Shown here one piece after another: positions 41,513-50,549 of a stretch of DNA of 64,000 nucleotides. The notes below the pieces were generated by a model. The model searched no databases. It saw nothing but the letters and a program-made list of their open reading frames with translations, and was not told the DNA's origin. This stretch comes from an uncultured Lachnospiraceae bacterium (lineage in GTDB: Bacteria > Bacillota > Clostridia > Lachnospirales > Lachnospiraceae). The position numbers were made by a program, and so were the translations under genes. Position 1 is the stretch's first letter; each line of letters opens with the position of its first letter. The stretch covers positions 372,001 through 436,000 of the forward strand of contig CAMUYQ010000002.1 of assembly GCA_947165025.1 (NCBI GenBank). Reading direction: 5' to 3'.

Positions 41513-41569
41513 TTTTAATGTAATTTTAATATAATATAACTTGACAGATAATATTATACGACGTATAGT
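41513..41569 (+). promoter_or_regulatory. Promoter of the MacAB-like operon with 11-bp-period TTTTAAT box
   Basis: TTTTAAT at 41513-41519 and 41524-41530, ten bases before TTGACA (41541-41546), 17-bp spacer, TATAGT (41564-41569). The box sits directly upstream of -35, the normal site for an OmpR-family activator. The same box precedes the UBA/response-regulator/kinase operon at 26916. Confidence 0.65.
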
Positions 41570-41621
41570 ATCAAATGTCATAGGACATACAAAGATTTTT
41601 TGATTGGGAGCAACGAGGATT

Positions 41622-43016
41622 ATGAAGCACAAAAAACTGGTTATCGGAACATGTTTGGTACTTGCGGCTGCGGTTGGAGGCCTGTCGGTGACGACTTCAG
41701 CGGGAACGGCTATCAAAACGGCCGAAGCGGCAACGGGACAGCTTGACTGCGAACTTGAACTTAACGGCAAGGTCGAGAGTCTCAACGAAAAGAAATATTA
41801 TGCGAAGGTTGCGGGACCTATCGGCAACGTAAACGTTAAAGAAGGCGATCTTGTCAAAAAAGGTGATCTTCTGATCTCTTATGATATGGAGAAGATCGAG
41901 CTTGAGCAGACGCTCACTCAGCTTGATGTTGCGGCCGACCAGGGCGGCTATGACGATTCAAAGCAGACCGGCGGACGTATCGCAGGATTGTACGGCGAGG
42001 CAAAGAATTCCATCGCCGAGCTTGACCAGCAGATAGCAACAACGGAAGCGGTCATCGTGATGACGCGTCAGGCGCTGAGCGACAGGAAGGCAGAGCTTTC
42101 AAAAAAGGGAGCCCAGCTTCAGGCTGACCTTGCCTGCACGGTTGTCGGGATCGACGACGATGAAGAGGACGATATCAGAAATATAGAAAAATCAAGGGAA
42201 CGGCTTCAGAAAGAGGTTGCAAACAACACGTATGAGCAGCAGTACGATCCGGAGATCGTCAAAAAGCAGGAGGAACTTCAGTATCTTGAGTACCTGATGT
42301 CAACATACAGAGAGAAGAAGTCGGTCATGGAGAGCCAGAAGGCTTCGACCCAGCTCAACCTTCAGACAAAGGGTGCAAAGGAACAGCTTGAAGCGGTTAA
42401 AGCGGCAGATGATCTTGTGAATGAATCAAAGCTCAAGGATCTTGAGACGGCCGCAAAGGGCATCATCGCAGAGTTTGACGGAGTTGTGACCAAGCTTTCG
42501 GTTTCGGAAGGAAGCCTTGTTTCGGCAGGTACCGAGCTTGTAACGATAGAGTCGGTCGATGACGTGGCGGTCGTATGCAACGTCAACAAGTACGACATCA
42601 TCAACATAGAAGAAGGACAGAGCGCTACGGCGCATATCAAGAACAAGGATTTTGCATGCCACGTGACAAGGATAGAGAAGAAGACGAGCGAGGACGGATC
42701 TACACCGGGTATCAGGGTTGAGATGAAGCTTGATGAGCCGGATGATTCAATAATACTCGGGATCGAGACCAAGACGAAAGTTCAGACAGCCATGCTCGCA
42801 TATGCACTTTTGATACCGATGGATGCGATCTGCTCCGATGATTCCGGTGATTACGTGTTTGTGATACAGGACAGCAGGGCCGTAAGACGCGATGTTGAGA
42901 TAGGTGTCAGAAACGATGAGATGGCAGAGGTCAGAAAAGGCCTTCAGGCAGGCGAGATCGTAGGCTGGGACGATATGAGCGAGCTTACGGACGGACAGAA
43001 GGTTAAGGTTCAGTGA
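41622..43016 (+). CDS. Efflux adaptor protein, HlyD/MacA-like
   Basis: 464 residues from ATG 41622 (GAGG just upstream; a TTG at 41604 is possible). An N-terminal hydrophobic segment MKHKKLVIGTCLVLAAAVGG anchors or exports it. A biotinyl-lipoyl-like half (VAGPIGNVNVKEGDLVKKGDLLISYD, near 65-90) and its partner (GIIAEFDGVVTKLSVSEGSLVSAG, near 280-305) flank a coiled coil of about 180 residues; beta-barrel and membrane-proximal domains follow. It stabilises the ABC transporter encoded next. Overlaps the ATPase gene (TGATG). Confidence 0.85.
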   Translation: MKHKKLVIGTCLVLAAAVGGLSVTTSAGTAIKTAEAATGQLDCELELNGKVESLNEKKYYAKVAGPIGNVNVKEGDLVKKGDLLISYDMEKIELEQTLTQLDVAADQGGYDDSKQTGGRIAGLYGEAKNSIAELDQQIATTEAVIVMTRQALSDRKAELSKKGAQLQADLACTVVGIDDDEEDDIRNIEKSRERLQKEVANNTYEQQYDPEIVKKQEELQYLEYLMSTYREKKSVMESQKASTQLNLQTKGAKEQLEAVKAADDLVNESKLKDLETAAKGIIAEFDGVVTKLSVSEGSLVSAGTELVTIESVDDVAVVCNVNKYDIINIEEGQSATAHIKNKDFACHVTRIEKKTSEDGSTPGIRVEMKLDEPDDSIILGIETKTKVQTAMLAYALLIPMDAICSDDSGDYVFVIQDSRAVRRDVEIGVRNDEMAEVRKGLQAGEIVGWDDMSELTDGQKVKVQ

Positions 43017-43825
43017 TGGATAAGAAGAGGATCATTTATACAAAGGACCTGTGCAAATCGTTCACATCCGGAAATGTGGAGCAGCAGGTGCTCAAAAACC
43101 TTGACCTTGAGATATTCAAAGGTGATTTTACGGTCATAATGGGCAACTCGGGATCAGGTAAGAGCACACTCTTATATGCACTGTCGGGAATGGATACACC
43201 GAGCATGGGTGCGATCACATATGAGACCGGTGATGATGAGACAACCCGGATAACGGGCTTTAACAATGACCAGCTCGCAAGGTTTCGAAGGGATCACGTA
43301 GGATTTGTATTCCAGCAGAATTACCTGAATGACAGCATGAGTGCGCTTGACAACGTAATGGTTGTCGGACTTTTGAAGCACGACAGTCGCAGGGAGCTTG
43401 CCGAAAAGGCAAAGGAGCTCCTGCAGCGTGTTGAGATAGATGAAGGGGACTGGGACAAGTTCCCGACCCAGATGTCGGGAGGAATGCAGCAGAGGGTAGC
43501 CGTTGTGCGCGGAGTGATCAACAGTCCCGAGGTTCTGTTTGCCGATGAGCCCACAGGTGCGCTGAACTCGCAGAACACCGAAAACGTGCTCAACATCCTG
43601 TCGGATCTTAATTCCGAGGGGCAGAGCATCGTCATGGTCACTCATACCCTTGCTGCAGCTGAACGCGGAAACCGCATAATCTACCTTGCCGACGGTGTCA
43701 TCTCCGATGAGGTGGAGCTCGGACCTTATGTCGGAAACTACAAGGATGAGAAGAATCCGAAACTTGATGAGGCAAAGGAGCGCCACGCAAAGTTAAAATC
43801 ATTCCTCCAGGATATGGGGTGGTAA
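43016..43825 (+). CDS. ABC transporter ATP-binding protein (MacB/LolD type)
   Basis: About 269 residues. Walker A GNSGSGKST, Q-loop FVFQQN, signature MSGGMQQR and Walker B VLFADEPTGALN followed by the H-loop VTHT are complete. A C-terminal tail of about 40 charged residues is longer than usual. The DEPTGALN form is typical of the ATPases paired with FtsX-like permeases. It powers the permease encoded 1 nt downstream. The GTG at 43013 is an alternative start. Confidence 0.92.
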   Translation: MDKKRIIYTKDLCKSFTSGNVEQQVLKNLDLEIFKGDFTVIMGNSGSGKSTLLYALSGMDTPSMGAITYETGDDETTRITGFNNDQLARFRRDHVGFVFQQNYLNDSMSALDNVMVVGLLKHDSRRELAEKAKELLQRVEIDEGDWDKFPTQMSGGMQQRVAVVRGVINSPEVLFADEPTGALNSQNTENVLNILSDLNSEGQSIVMVTHTLAAAERGNRIIYLADGVISDEVELGPYVGNYKDEKNPKLDEAKERHAKLKSFLQDMGW

Positions 43826-43826
43826 G

Positions 43827-46208
43827 ATGTACCGTTATTATTTCATGGCAAAGAACAACATAAAGAAGCAGAAGGGTGACATGATCACATTCTTTATCCT
43901 GACGCTTCTGTCGGCGGCACTGATCTTCATCAGTGCTTCATTTCTGGTCGGGACCGGCAGGGTCGTTGACACGAACATGAAGAAGATCAATTCGGCCGAC
44001 ATTCTCATTATGATGACGGATAACGAGCTGGCGAATGCGAAGCTGACCGAGATCGTAAAGGGAAATAAGGACGTTAAGGGATGCGAGTCCACGAAATACC
44101 TCTCGACAAATGCGAAATACCGCAAAAAGGGGGCAAAATCATGGACGGAATATTCATTTCATATAGCCTCATATGAGGACGAGCGCAGGATACAGACGCT
44201 TTCCGTTCCTACGGGCAAGCTTCACGGCAATCAGGCTGTGATCCCGGTATCACTTTCCACGGACTTTTCGATCGGGGATATGATGGAGCTGAAGATAGAC
44301 GACAACGTTTATCTTCTGAAGGTTTCAGGCTTTAATGAAGACAATATATACTGTTCGCCTATGAACCTGGGAACATATCTCGTATACACGTCCGAGAAGG
44401 TATACACTACGATCGAGTTTGAAAATCCCACAAAGGCGATGCCGTGCAAGCTTACGAAGACAAACCTGACAAAAGCGGCAAAGCATTCGGGAAAGGATTC
44501 AAACGCGTACTGCGATGATCTTTTCAACGAGTTCAATGACTGGTATATAGCATACTGCAGGACTCATCCGGGATATGAGCTGTATTCGATGAACTTTCTG
44601 CCAGCGGATCTGATGAAAACGGCGTCCCTCATACTGCCGCTCATCTTCGTAGCGATAGTGCTCGTGTTTGCGGTAATAATGCTTGTGATCGCGATGGTCA
44701 TAATCCATTTTTCGGTCAAGAACTTCATAATGCTCAACATGAAGAACACCGGTATCATGGAGGCCAGCGGATATACGATAAAAGAACTCGTGCTGATACT
44801 TCTGTTCCAGCTGCTGCTTGTGGCAGGACTCGGAAGCATTGCCGGGGTCGCGTTGGGCGCTGTGATCTTAGAGCCTGCGGGTGCGATAATACTTGCAACA
44901 CTGGGCCTTTCATGGAATCAGAGTGTGGACCCCGTGATAGCCGGGACTGTATTTGTCTCGATCATCATAATTGTTTCACTGCTTACTGTCTTCCTCGGAA
45001 GGGAGTACTCCAAAACGAGCGTGCTGTCTGCACTTCACGGCGGCAATACCGCTACAAAGAACAGGCGCAACATCTTTTCGTTCGAGCACTCCCTTCTCCC
45101 AATCTCGCTTACCATGGCGTGTAAGGATACATTCGGGAAGTTTTCGAGCAAGCTCGGTATAATTTTCATAATGGCTGTGCTGTCCATCTCGACGGTCGTC
45201 GGGTTCGGTATGGTCGACTCGTATGCAAGGGACGATGTTGCGCTCCTTAACATGGCCGGTATGTTTGACTGCGATGCCGTAGTTGAAGGTTCAGAGACGG
45301 TCATGAAGAACGTGGCTTCGATGAGCACCGTCCAGAGCACATACGGAGATACGTGGTATGCGTTCAACTACACGATCGGAAAGAGAATGGCCAGCATCAC
45401 GACAAGAGCGTTCACTGACACCGCTTACATAAAGGGAGGGGCTATCCTTGAAGGCGGCTGGCCCGAAAAGGATAACGAGATCCTTCTCGCAAGTGCAGCT
45501 GCGGATACTCTCGGAGCCGGTTACGGTGACACGGTAACGATCAGAAACAGCGGCAAAGAGGAGAGCTACCGCGTCTGTGGTATATGCCAGACAATGAACA
45601 ACATGGGAATGATGGCATATATCACGATCGGCGGATATGAACGCGTGGCACCCCCTGTCAACGAATACTCGATATGGGTCAATCTGAAACCCGGAAAATC
45701 ATTTGAGGAATTTAAAGCAGAATACCTGGACGTCTATCCCGACAAGGAAGTCACCGATTACAGGGAAGCAGCGGGAAGCGTAACTGTGGGTGTATCGACG
45801 GGAATGAAGATACTTGCGGTGTTCATCGCAATACTTACGATAGTGATAGTTGCATTTGTCGAATCACTCATTGTGCGCGCACAGATAACAAGAGAATGGA
45901 GAAATCTCGGAGTGTCAAAGGCCCTCGGGTTCACATCCGGACAGCTGATCCGCCAGACGATGCTTTCAAACATGCCTGCTGTTGCGATAGGAGTTATCAT
46001 AGGGCTGATCCTTTCGCCGGTATCGGGTGCAAACCTTATGAAATCGGCATTTGCGATATTCGGGTTCAGAAAAGCGATATTTACCGTTCTGCCGTCCTCG
46101 TATGTATTGACAGCAGTCATAATCGTCGGTATAGCTATGGCAACGGCCGCTATCCTCGGACGAAGGATCAGGTCGCTTGAACCGGTTAAGATGATCACTG
46201 AAGAATAA
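43827..46208 (+). CDS. FtsX-like ABC permease, duplicated form
   Basis: 793 residues with an N-terminal helix, an extracellular domain (about 50-265), three helices (about 270-395), a linker, then a second helix, a second extracellular domain (about 460-650) and three C-terminal helices ending RSLEPVKMITEE. This is the two-module FtsX layout found in Firmicutes antimicrobial-peptide and lipoprotein transporters. With the HlyD-like adaptor and ATPase it forms a three-part exporter; in a Gram-positive the adaptor presumably extends into the wall. Cargo unknown. Confidence 0.88.
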   Translation: MYRYYFMAKNNIKKQKGDMITFFILTLLSAALIFISASFLVGTGRVVDTNMKKINSADILIMMTDNELANAKLTEIVKGNKDVKGCESTKYLSTNAKYRKKGAKSWTEYSFHIASYEDERRIQTLSVPTGKLHGNQAVIPVSLSTDFSIGDMMELKIDDNVYLLKVSGFNEDNIYCSPMNLGTYLVYTSEKVYTTIEFENPTKAMPCKLTKTNLTKAAKHSGKDSNAYCDDLFNEFNDWYIAYCRTHPGYELYSMNFLPADLMKTASLILPLIFVAIVLVFAVIMLVIAMVIIHFSVKNFIMLNMKNTGIMEASGYTIKELVLILLFQLLLVAGLGSIAGVALGAVILEPAGAIILATLGLSWNQSVDPVIAGTVFVSIIIIVSLLTVFLGREYSKTSVLSALHGGNTATKNRRNIFSFEHSLLPISLTMACKDTFGKFSSKLGIIFIMAVLSISTVVGFGMVDSYARDDVALLNMAGMFDCDAVVEGSETVMKNVASMSTVQSTYGDTWYAFNYTIGKRMASITTRAFTDTAYIKGGAILEGGWPEKDNEILLASAAADTLGAGYGDTVTIRNSGKEESYRVCGICQTMNNMGMMAYITIGGYERVAPPVNEYSIWVNLKPGKSFEEFKAEYLDVYPDKEVTDYREAAGSVTVGVSTGMKILAVFIAILTIVIVAFVESLIVRAQITREWRNLGVSKALGFTSGQLIRQTMLSNMPAVAIGVIIGLILSPVSGANLMKSAFAIFGFRKAIFTVLPSSYVLTAVIIVGIAMATAAILGRRIRSLEPVKMITEE

Positions 46209-46255
46209 AGCGACAGTTTTTGCAATTATCCTCTCTATGGTGTAATGTGTGTTGT

Positions 46256-47320
46256 ATGGATAAAGCACTTATAGCGATGAGCGGCGGTGTTGATTCGAGC
46301 GTGGCCGCTCATCTTATGATAAAAGAAGGATACGATTGCATCGGCTGCACGATGAAACTGTACGATAACGAAGATGCCGGGATCGCTCACGGCAAGACGT
46401 GCTGTTCAAGCGTTGATGCGGAGGACGCCAGAAGCGTGGCGACAAAGCTCGGTATCCCTTTTTATGTTTTCAATTTCACCGATCTGTTTCGCGAAAAGGT
46501 GATAGGGAAGTTCGCTGACTGCTATGAAAGAGGCATAACACCGAACCCGTGCATCGACTGCAACAGATACATGAAGTTTGACAAACTCAGGGAGCGGGCG
46601 GACATACTCGGATGCGACATTGTCGCAACGGGGCACTATGCCGTTATTGAAGAGACATCCGAAGGCCATATCCTGAAAAAGGCTGCTGATCCGTCAAAGG
46701 ACCAGAGCTATTTTCTGTACATGCTGACATCAGATGAGCTTGCTCATACCGCATTCCCGCTCGGAAAACTCCTTAAGGAGGAGACTAGGAAGATCGCGGA
46801 CGGCCTCGGCTTCATAAACGCGAAAAAGCCCGACAGTCAGGATATCTGCTTTGCGCCTGACGGGGATTATGTAAGTGCGATAAAACGATTTTCGCAAAAA
46901 TCATATGCGCCGGGATTTATCAAAGATAAAGAGGGGAACATTCTCGGAGAGCATAACGGGATCATCGGCTGCACGATAGGGCAGAGAAAGGGGCTCGGAG
47001 TATCATCCGACAGACCGCTTTATGTTGTTGAGATAAGACCCGATACGAATGAGGTGATCCTCGGCGACAACAGTGACCTGTTCTCAAGAGAGGTGCTCGT
47101 TTCCGATGTTAACAGGATCATTCCCTATCATACGGGTGATACAGTAAAGTGTCATGCAAAGATCAGATACCGCCATAAGGAACAGGCGGCGACTGTTGAG
47201 TTTCTGGAAAACAACAGGGCCCGTCTTGTATTCGACGAGCCCCAGCGTGCCGTGACCAAAGGTCAGGTTGCGGTATTCTATGATGAAGATATCGTGATAG
47301 GCGGAGGAGTTATCATTTAA
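46256..47320 (+). CDS. mnmA: tRNA 2-thiouridylase MnmA
   Basis: About 354 residues from ATG 46256 (MDKALIAMSGGVDSS); upstream alternatives only add a non-conserved stretch. The PP-loop SGGVDSS at residues 8-14, the catalytic Cys in NPCIDCN near 98, ATGHYA near 122, the substrate segment KDQSYFLY and the second catalytic Cys in SQDICF near 195 are all present. It thiolates U34 of Lys, Glu and Gln tRNAs. Its stop overlaps the convergent gene by 8 nt. Confidence 0.95.
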   Translation: MDKALIAMSGGVDSSVAAHLMIKEGYDCIGCTMKLYDNEDAGIAHGKTCCSSVDAEDARSVATKLGIPFYVFNFTDLFREKVIGKFADCYERGITPNPCIDCNRYMKFDKLRERADILGCDIVATGHYAVIEETSEGHILKKAADPSKDQSYFLYMLTSDELAHTAFPLGKLLKEETRKIADGLGFINAKKPDSQDICFAPDGDYVSAIKRFSQKSYAPGFIKDKEGNILGEHNGIIGCTIGQRKGLGVSSDRPLYVVEIRPDTNEVILGDNSDLFSREVLVSDVNRIIPYHTGDTVKCHAKIRYRHKEQAATVEFLENNRARLVFDEPQRAVTKGQVAVFYDEDIVIGGGVII

Positions 47321-48053
47321 CCTCAAATTCTGCTTTAGCATCTCCTATCAGGATGCGGTATTTACCTTTCTCAAGAGGTTTATCCATCATGTTTACAACT
47401 ATATAATTGTCCGTAAGACTGATATTGCCGGACAGCTCAGAGAGCTTTCCTTCAGAAACCTTCGATTTGGCGGCATCTACATCGGTCCTTCTTAAGATGT
47501 AACGCTCTTCAAGAACGCTGTCGGGAACGTCGGCTTCACATCTGAAGATAAGAATATCCCTTGAGTAGTCAGCTTCCTTGATAACGAGAGGTTCTTCCGC
47601 AGTATCGTATTCGGACTCGACGGTTGTGTCGTAGTCGGCATTGGGACCTAACGTTTGTGCATCGTTGGTCTTTGCATTGTCAGCGTTTTCTGTAGCAGCC
47701 GGTGCAGCTTCTTCGGTCTCAGCCGCTGCAGGAGCCTCGGCAACAGTTTCCTCAGCTGACTCAGCCATTGCGGTATCATCGTATGAGTGGGATCCGGCTG
47801 AAGATGCAGCGGGCGCTTCGGACGCCGTTGCAGCGGAATCGCTCTTTGATACGCGAAGTACTGCCGGAAGTGCGACGGCTACGATAAGCAGTATCGCTGC
47901 GACTGACGGAAGAGCAACGAGTACGAACCTGCGTATACGGCTCTTCGAAGTTATGTCAACCACATTTTCTTTTCCGTGAAGTTCATATGCCGCTTCATCT
48001 ATGTATTTGCTGTCTATCCCCGAGAGGGCATTAAACAGATCGCTGTTTTTCAA
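47313..48053 (-). CDS. Anti-sigma-factor-like membrane protein
   Basis: 246 residues. It starts at TTG 48053, which overlaps the sigma-factor stop as TTGA and has AAGGAGG about ten bases upstream. A cytoplasmic N-terminus of about 40 residues (MKNSDLFNALSGIDSKYIDEAA) is followed by one transmembrane helix (about 42-65), a Ala/Glu/Ser/Thr-rich extracellular linker and a small C-terminal domain (about 165-246). No zinc-binding HxxxCxxC is present, so it is not a ZAS-type anti-sigma. Position and topology suggest control of the adjacent sigma factor. Confidence 0.65.
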   Translation of the reverse strand: MKNSDLFNALSGIDSKYIDEAAYELHGKENVVDITSKSRIRRFVLVALPSVAAILLIVAVALPAVLRVSKSDSAATASEAPAASSAGSHSYDDTAMAESAEETVAEAPAAAETEEAAPAATENADNAKTNDAQTLGPNADYDTTVESEYDTAEEPLVIKEADYSRDILIFRCEADVPDSVLEERYILRRTDVDAAKSKVSEGKLSELSGNISLTDNYIVVNMMDKPLEKGKYRILIGDAKAEFEVK

Positions 48054-48607
48054 AGCTCATATCCCTCCTTTTCGAGGAATTCTTTCAGCTTCTGTCTGAG
48101 TCTGAAAAGTAATGATTTTACGCCCGACTCGGACATTGAATATGCTGCTGCGATATCGGACAGGGGGTCGACGTAGAAGTAGCGTCTGACAAATACTTTG
48201 CGGGAGTTTGTCTCCAGCCCTTCAAGAAAACTGTTTATGTGGCCGGACAGGATCGACAGGTCAACTTCTTCTTCAACGGTGGATCCTCCGGCAACTTCGA
48301 GAAGTTCGTCAAGTGCCAGGGCTGCCTGACCCGAGCCGCGCTTCTGTGAATGTGTCTTTCTGTACATATCAAGTGCGTGGTTTCTCGTGATCGCCGCGAG
48401 GAACGGGGCCAAAAGGGTGGGCCGCTCCTCGGGCATACTGTTCCAGGCCGACATGTACGTATCGTTTACGCACTCTTCGGAATCTTCGGTGTTTCCCGCA
48501 ATGTTCATCGCTATCTTACGGCAGTACTTTCCGTATTTGATATCGGTCTGAGATATCGCGTTTTCGCTTCTGGCCCAGTAAAGGTCGACGATCTCGTTAT
48601 CCTGCAT
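48050..48607 (-). CDS. ECF-type RNA polymerase sigma factor
   Basis: 185 residues. Region 2 covers DTYMSAWNSMPEERP...LAAITRNHALDMYRK (residues 48-83, the core-binding and -10 region). Region 4 is LSDIAAAYSMSESGVKSLLFRLRQKLKEFLE (about 148-180), a helix-turn-helix for -35. Region 3 is absent, as in ECF sigmas. The gene stands between a vWA lipoprotein (upstream, 10-nt gap) and an anti-sigma-like membrane protein (TTGA overlap), so the three probably form one envelope-signalling operon. Confidence 0.88.
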   Translation of the reverse strand: MQDNEIVDLYWARSENAISQTDIKYGKYCRKIAMNIAGNTEDSEECVNDTYMSAWNSMPEERPTLLAPFLAAITRNHALDMYRKTHSQKRGSGQAALALDELLEVAGGSTVEEEVDLSILSGHINSFLEGLETNSRKVFVRRYFYVDPLSDIAAAYSMSESGVKSLLFRLRQKLKEFLEKEGYEL

Positions 48608-48617
48608 CCGGTTTTTA

Positions 48618-50339
48618 TCAAAGCTGTTTGATCAGCTGTGAGAACTCCTCTTTGTATTCGTCGTCAAGTGAGAGCCTTGATACCTGCGTTGCAACATCGC
48701 CCATATCGAGCTTTCCTGTATAGTCGCTGTCGTTGAGTATCATGCCGCACTCTGCAACGTATGCTGCAAAAAGTGTATCACAATTCGGGCGGCTCGTGTA
48801 GCACTGTTTGCTGATCGGGAATGTCAGAAGCTCTGATCTGTCCTCTTCAGGCTCTTTGTAGCGTACGGATACGGTCATCCACTCGTCTGTGCCGCTGCCG
48901 TATTCGGAAAGGTTTGACTTCTGGTACTTAAGTTCAGCAGTTTCTTCTTTGTCGGAATCCTCGTCGTTAAGCTTTATCTCGTACATTACGGTCACTTCGT
49001 GTCCGCTTCCGATCTCGCCACCGTCCTTTGTATCGTCGTTAAAATCCTTTGCTGCCATCTGACGGTTCTCATAACCTATCTGGCGGTATTCAGACACGTA
49101 TTTAGGGTTGAACTCGATCTGGAACTTTACGTCCTTTGCTACGGTAAAGAGTGTTGAGTTGAACTCGTCAACAAGCACCTTCTTGGCCTCGGAGAGGCAG
49201 TCAATGTATGAATAGTTGCCGTTTCCTTTGTCTGCGAGAGTCTCAAGAGTTGCCTCGTTGTAGTTACCTGTTCCGAAACCAAGAACCGACAGGAACACTC
49301 CGCCTTCCTTCTTGCGGCTGATCAGCTCCTCAAGCTCGTCTTCGGATGTGATGCCGACATTGAGATCACCGTCTGTTGCCATGATGACTCTGTTGTTACC
49401 GCCTTCGATGAAGTACTTCTCGGCAAGTCTGTATGCTGTTTTGATGCCTTCGCCGCCGTTTGTTGAACCTGATGCCTCAAGGCTGTTCATGGCTCTTTTA
49501 AGCTTTGTGTGCTCGTCGCCCGAAACACCGGCACATACAACGTCTGAAGATGAAGCATATGTTACGATCGATACGCGGTCGTTCTCGTTAAGGTCTTCTA
49601 TGAGCATGTCAAATCCCATCTGGAGAAGAGGGAGCTTGTCGTAATCCTTCATCGATCCCGATACGTCAACGAGAAATACGATGTTTGAAGGGATATCGGC
49701 TGTGTCCCGAAGCTCTTTTGCCTTGATACCGAGGTTTACAAGCTTTGTTTCCTTATTCCACGGGCAGTCGATTATCGAAGCATTGACTGCGAATGCATCG
49801 CCGTTTCTGGGGGATCTGTAGTTGTAATTGAAGTAGTTGATAAGCTCTTCTGTTCTGATCGAACCTCTCGGGATGTCAAACTGCCTGTAACCGTCGTTTA
49901 TCATCCTTCGAAGGTTTGCGTAACTTGCAGTGTCAACGTCTGCCGCAAATGTTGAAAGGGGAGATGAGATCGAGCTCATGAACGTGTTCTCTGCTGTTTC
50001 CCTGTAGGTCTCGCCGCTGTTTCTGTAAATTGGATCGACATACATTCCCGGGCAGAGCGTGTCGTAATTGTAAGTTGCGCTGTTTGAGTATGACTTTGCC
50101 TGCTCTGCGCCTGCAGCTTCTGCAACGCAGCTCGCATCTGCCGATTCTTCGCAGTATTCTGCAGCGGGTGCTTCCGATTCCGTACATGCTGACTCATCGT
50201 CTTTGACATAATACGCAGGCTCGATGTAGGCGGGACTTTCTGCCGCTGTGGGGGCGGTGGAGATCTTCATTCCGCACCCCGTAAGTGCCGATGCTGTTAC
50301 CATTGATGCAAGTAATGCTGAGATGATCTGTTTTTTCAT
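48618..50339 (-). CDS. Lipoprotein with von Willebrand factor A domain, YfbK family
   Basis: 573 residues from ATG 50339 with GGAGG seven to nine bases upstream. Signal peptide with lipobox ALTGC. An N-terminal low-complexity Ala/Glu region is followed by the YfbK-type domain (NTFMSSISSPLSTFAADVDTASYANLRRMI) and the vWA domain with MIDAS motif DVSGSM (about residues 221-226); a C-terminal DUF3520-like region ends QLIKQL. Extracellular, membrane-anchored, likely binding a protein ligand through a metal ion. First gene of the operon with the ECF sigma factor. Confidence 0.85.
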   Translation of the reverse strand: MKKQIISALLASMVTASALTGCGMKISTAPTAAESPAYIEPAYYVKDDESACTESEAPAAEYCEESADASCVAEAAGAEQAKSYSNSATYNYDTLCPGMYVDPIYRNSGETYRETAENTFMSSISSPLSTFAADVDTASYANLRRMINDGYRQFDIPRGSIRTEELINYFNYNYRSPRNGDAFAVNASIIDCPWNKETKLVNLGIKAKELRDTADIPSNIVFLVDVSGSMKDYDKLPLLQMGFDMLIEDLNENDRVSIVTYASSSDVVCAGVSGDEHTKLKRAMNSLEASGSTNGGEGIKTAYRLAEKYFIEGGNNRVIMATDGDLNVGITSEDELEELISRKKEGGVFLSVLGFGTGNYNEATLETLADKGNGNYSYIDCLSEAKKVLVDEFNSTLFTVAKDVKFQIEFNPKYVSEYRQIGYENRQMAAKDFNDDTKDGGEIGSGHEVTVMYEIKLNDEDSDKEETAELKYQKSNLSEYGSGTDEWMTVSVRYKEPEEDRSELLTFPISKQCYTSRPNCDTLFAAYVAECGMILNDSDYTGKLDMGDVATQVSRLSLDDEYKEEFSQLIKQL

Positions 50340-50549
50340 GTTTTTTCCTCCGTTTTGCAAATATCTTTTTCTCTGAAAGGTGATGCGCTCTTTTTTGCGC
50401 CTTCACTTATAGAAACGCAAAACGAAGAGAAAGGTTTCGCAGAAAATAAAAATTTTTTAAAAATTTTTTCAAATGGCGGATTTTTGTTGATTTTACGCGC
50501 TTTTTTATATATCGTAGAACTTACGGGGGGGATATATGGGAGAACATAT

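Noticed and set aside
50355..50549. N-terminal extension of the carboxylesterase
   Set aside because: The 65 upstream codons are A/T-rich non-conserved sequence overlapping the promoter side of the divergent gene, and GGGAG sits correctly before ATG 50550.
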